Shown here: positions 7,190 through 7,929 of the stretch, one piece after another | How positions within the stretch are numbered: the first letter of the stretch is position 1 | How the letters are laid out: each line of letters opens with the position of its first letter | Source: JBBDWZ01 sp050732575 | Lineage (GTDB): Bacteria; Gemmatimonadota; Gemmatimonadetes; Longimicrobiales; RSA9 | Assembly (NCBI GenBank): GCA_050732575.1 | Contig: JBOHRF010000235.1 | Span: 1-7,929 of the forward strand | DNA: 7,929 bases | Direction: 5' to 3' | Notes under the pieces: model-generated | The model's input: only the letters and a program-made list of their open reading frames with translations | What the model was told of the DNA's origin: nothing | Database searches by the model: none | Position numbers and translations under genes: made by a program

Positions 7190-7822
7190 ATGTCCGAATT
7201 GGCAAGTGGATTCGCCGGCGCATGGAACGTGGAAGAGGCCACGTTCCCGAAGGGCGAGTTTGCCTACACCGGCACCATCAACATCGAACAGAATGGCTCC
7301 ACGTTCGATTTGGACTGGAATATCAGCGCCGGTCGCTACGTCGGGGTCGGCTTGTGCAGCGATTCGCATCTTTACGTGAGCTGCGGCGAGCAACGGGCCG
7401 GGCTGGGCATTGCAGTCTTCCAGATTCTATCGGGTAGCGACATTTCAATTCTTTGGTGCACACCGGAAATGCGGGGCTCGCTCGGCACGGGTGAGTTCAT
7501 ATCCACGTTCAACGGCAGGATTGAGGGTGAGCACAAATTGATACAATACCTGCCGGATGGTTCCGTACATGGGACCTGGACGGTCCAGGTCAAAAGAGTC
7601 GACCGCACGTTCGAACTTGTTTGGCGAAAGGGCCATGCGATTCACTTTCAGGGGCTGGGCCTCGAGATGCCCTCCGGCCTGGCCGTGAGTTGGTATCCCG
7701 ACGTCAAACAATTGGCCATCCTGGACTACATTCTTGATCCTGAGGATCGTGATGGCCTGTCCGCTGTGTGGGCATTGGGCGGTTTTTCCTCGCTGGGCAC
7801 GGAACGGCTGAAACGGAAATAA
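7190..7822 (+). CDS. Hypothetical protein with two copies of a beta-rich module
   Basis: I cannot name this 210-residue protein. It has no signal peptide or membrane segment and is predicted to be soluble and beta-rich, with many Gly, Trp and alternating hydrophobic residues. Two similar modules can be aligned by eye. Module 1 (about 38-103) runs from TFDLDW through GVGLCSDSHLYVS and GIAVFQI to SLGTGEF. Module 2 (about 140-207) runs from TFELVW through GLGLEMPSGLAVS and LAILDYIL to SLGTERL. Shared positions include TF-L-W, G-GL, LAVS/LYVS, a hydrophobic strand, an acidic turn, then I/LS-I/V-W and SLGT. Cysteines (56, 65, 90) occur only in module 1. The ATG at 7190 has GAGGG 4 bases upstream (7181-7185). 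It starts 27 bases after the hydrolase stop with no terminator between, so it may be on the operon's transcript. By eye its codons are somewhat less GC-biased than those of the pump genes. Confidence 0.82.
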   Translation: MSELASGFAGAWNVEEATFPKGEFAYTGTINIEQNGSTFDLDWNISAGRYVGVGLCSDSHLYVSCGEQRAGLGIAVFQILSGSDISILWCTPEMRGSLGTGEFISTFNGRIEGEHKLIQYLPDGSVHGTWTVQVKRVDRTFELVWRKGHAIHFQGLGLEMPSGLAVSWYPDVKQLAILDYILDPEDRDGLSAVWALGGFSSLGTERLKRK

Positions 7823-7929
7823 CGAATGCCAGCGTGCGGTCGACCTTCCGAATGGCGGCGCGACCCGGGCGACTCGCATTGTATGCTCGAATTCCCTGTC
7901 CATTGTCCGGTAGAACGTGAGGACTGCGC
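7823..7929 (+). other. Downstream region, no confident gene
   Basis: This 107-base tail follows the hypothetical gene. A frame opens at ATG 7826 and stays open to the window edge (about 34 codons, beginning MPACGRPSEW). It lacks a clear ribosome site and has unusual Cys-rich content, so it is probably chance. A TATGCT hexamer at 7882-7887 could be a -10 element for a gene beyond the window, but no matching -35 was seen. GTGAGGA at 7918-7924 could be a ribosome site for a start just outside the window. No terminator with a T tract was found here. Confidence 0.3.

Noticed and set aside
7838..7865. Weak inverted repeat (GGTCG ... CGACC) as a terminator after the hypothetical gene
   Set aside because: The stem is only five base pairs and no T tract follows.
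1..7929. CRISPR array, tRNA/rRNA gene, insertion sequence or phage gene
   Set aside because: No regularly spaced direct repeats, no cloverleaf or rRNA-like sequence, and no transposase, integrase or phage structural motifs were seen on either strand.

Overview
The window looks like ordinary chromosomal DNA from a GC-rich, diderm (Gram-negative) bacterium. The evidence is an outer-membrane beta-barrel gene, a complete tripartite RND efflux system and strong GC preference at third codon positions. The purine-rich GGAAGA-type repeat, the codon style and the protein flavour suggest Gemmatimonadota or a similar soil phylum. That assignment is an inference; no marker gene is present to settle it.

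Layout, all on the + strand. (1) Positions 2-307 hold the 3' end of an outer-membrane beta-barrel protein, closed by a strong intrinsic terminator (320-359). (2) A tightly packed operon follows: periplasmic adaptor (406-1533), RND inner-membrane pump (1530-4667), TolC/NodT-type outer-membrane channel (4660-6162) and an alpha/beta hydrolase (6155-7162). Each gene overlaps the next by 4 to 8 bases (GTGA, ATGTTTGA, ATGAGTAG), which implies one transcript with translational coupling. (3) After a 27-base gap comes a gene of unknown function (7190-7822), whose protein contains two copies of a roughly 67-residue module. (4) The last 107 bases hold no convincing gene.

The first three operon genes together would make a complete proton-driven drug or solvent exporter spanning both membranes. 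The pump has the Asp-Asp pair and the Lys expected of the HAE-1 (hydrophobe/amphiphile) family, so it is unlikely to be a metal pump. The coupled hydrolase may act on the same class of compounds, but its substrate cannot be read from sequence. No regulator gene lies in the window.

The most unusual features are an imperfect 8-bp GGAAGANN tandem repeat inside the 5' end of the channel gene, where a change in copy number would shift the reading frame; the hydrolase built into the efflux operon; and the duplicated-module protein. I found no CRISPR array, RNA gene, insertion sequence or phage gene, and no clear evidence of a wholly new system.
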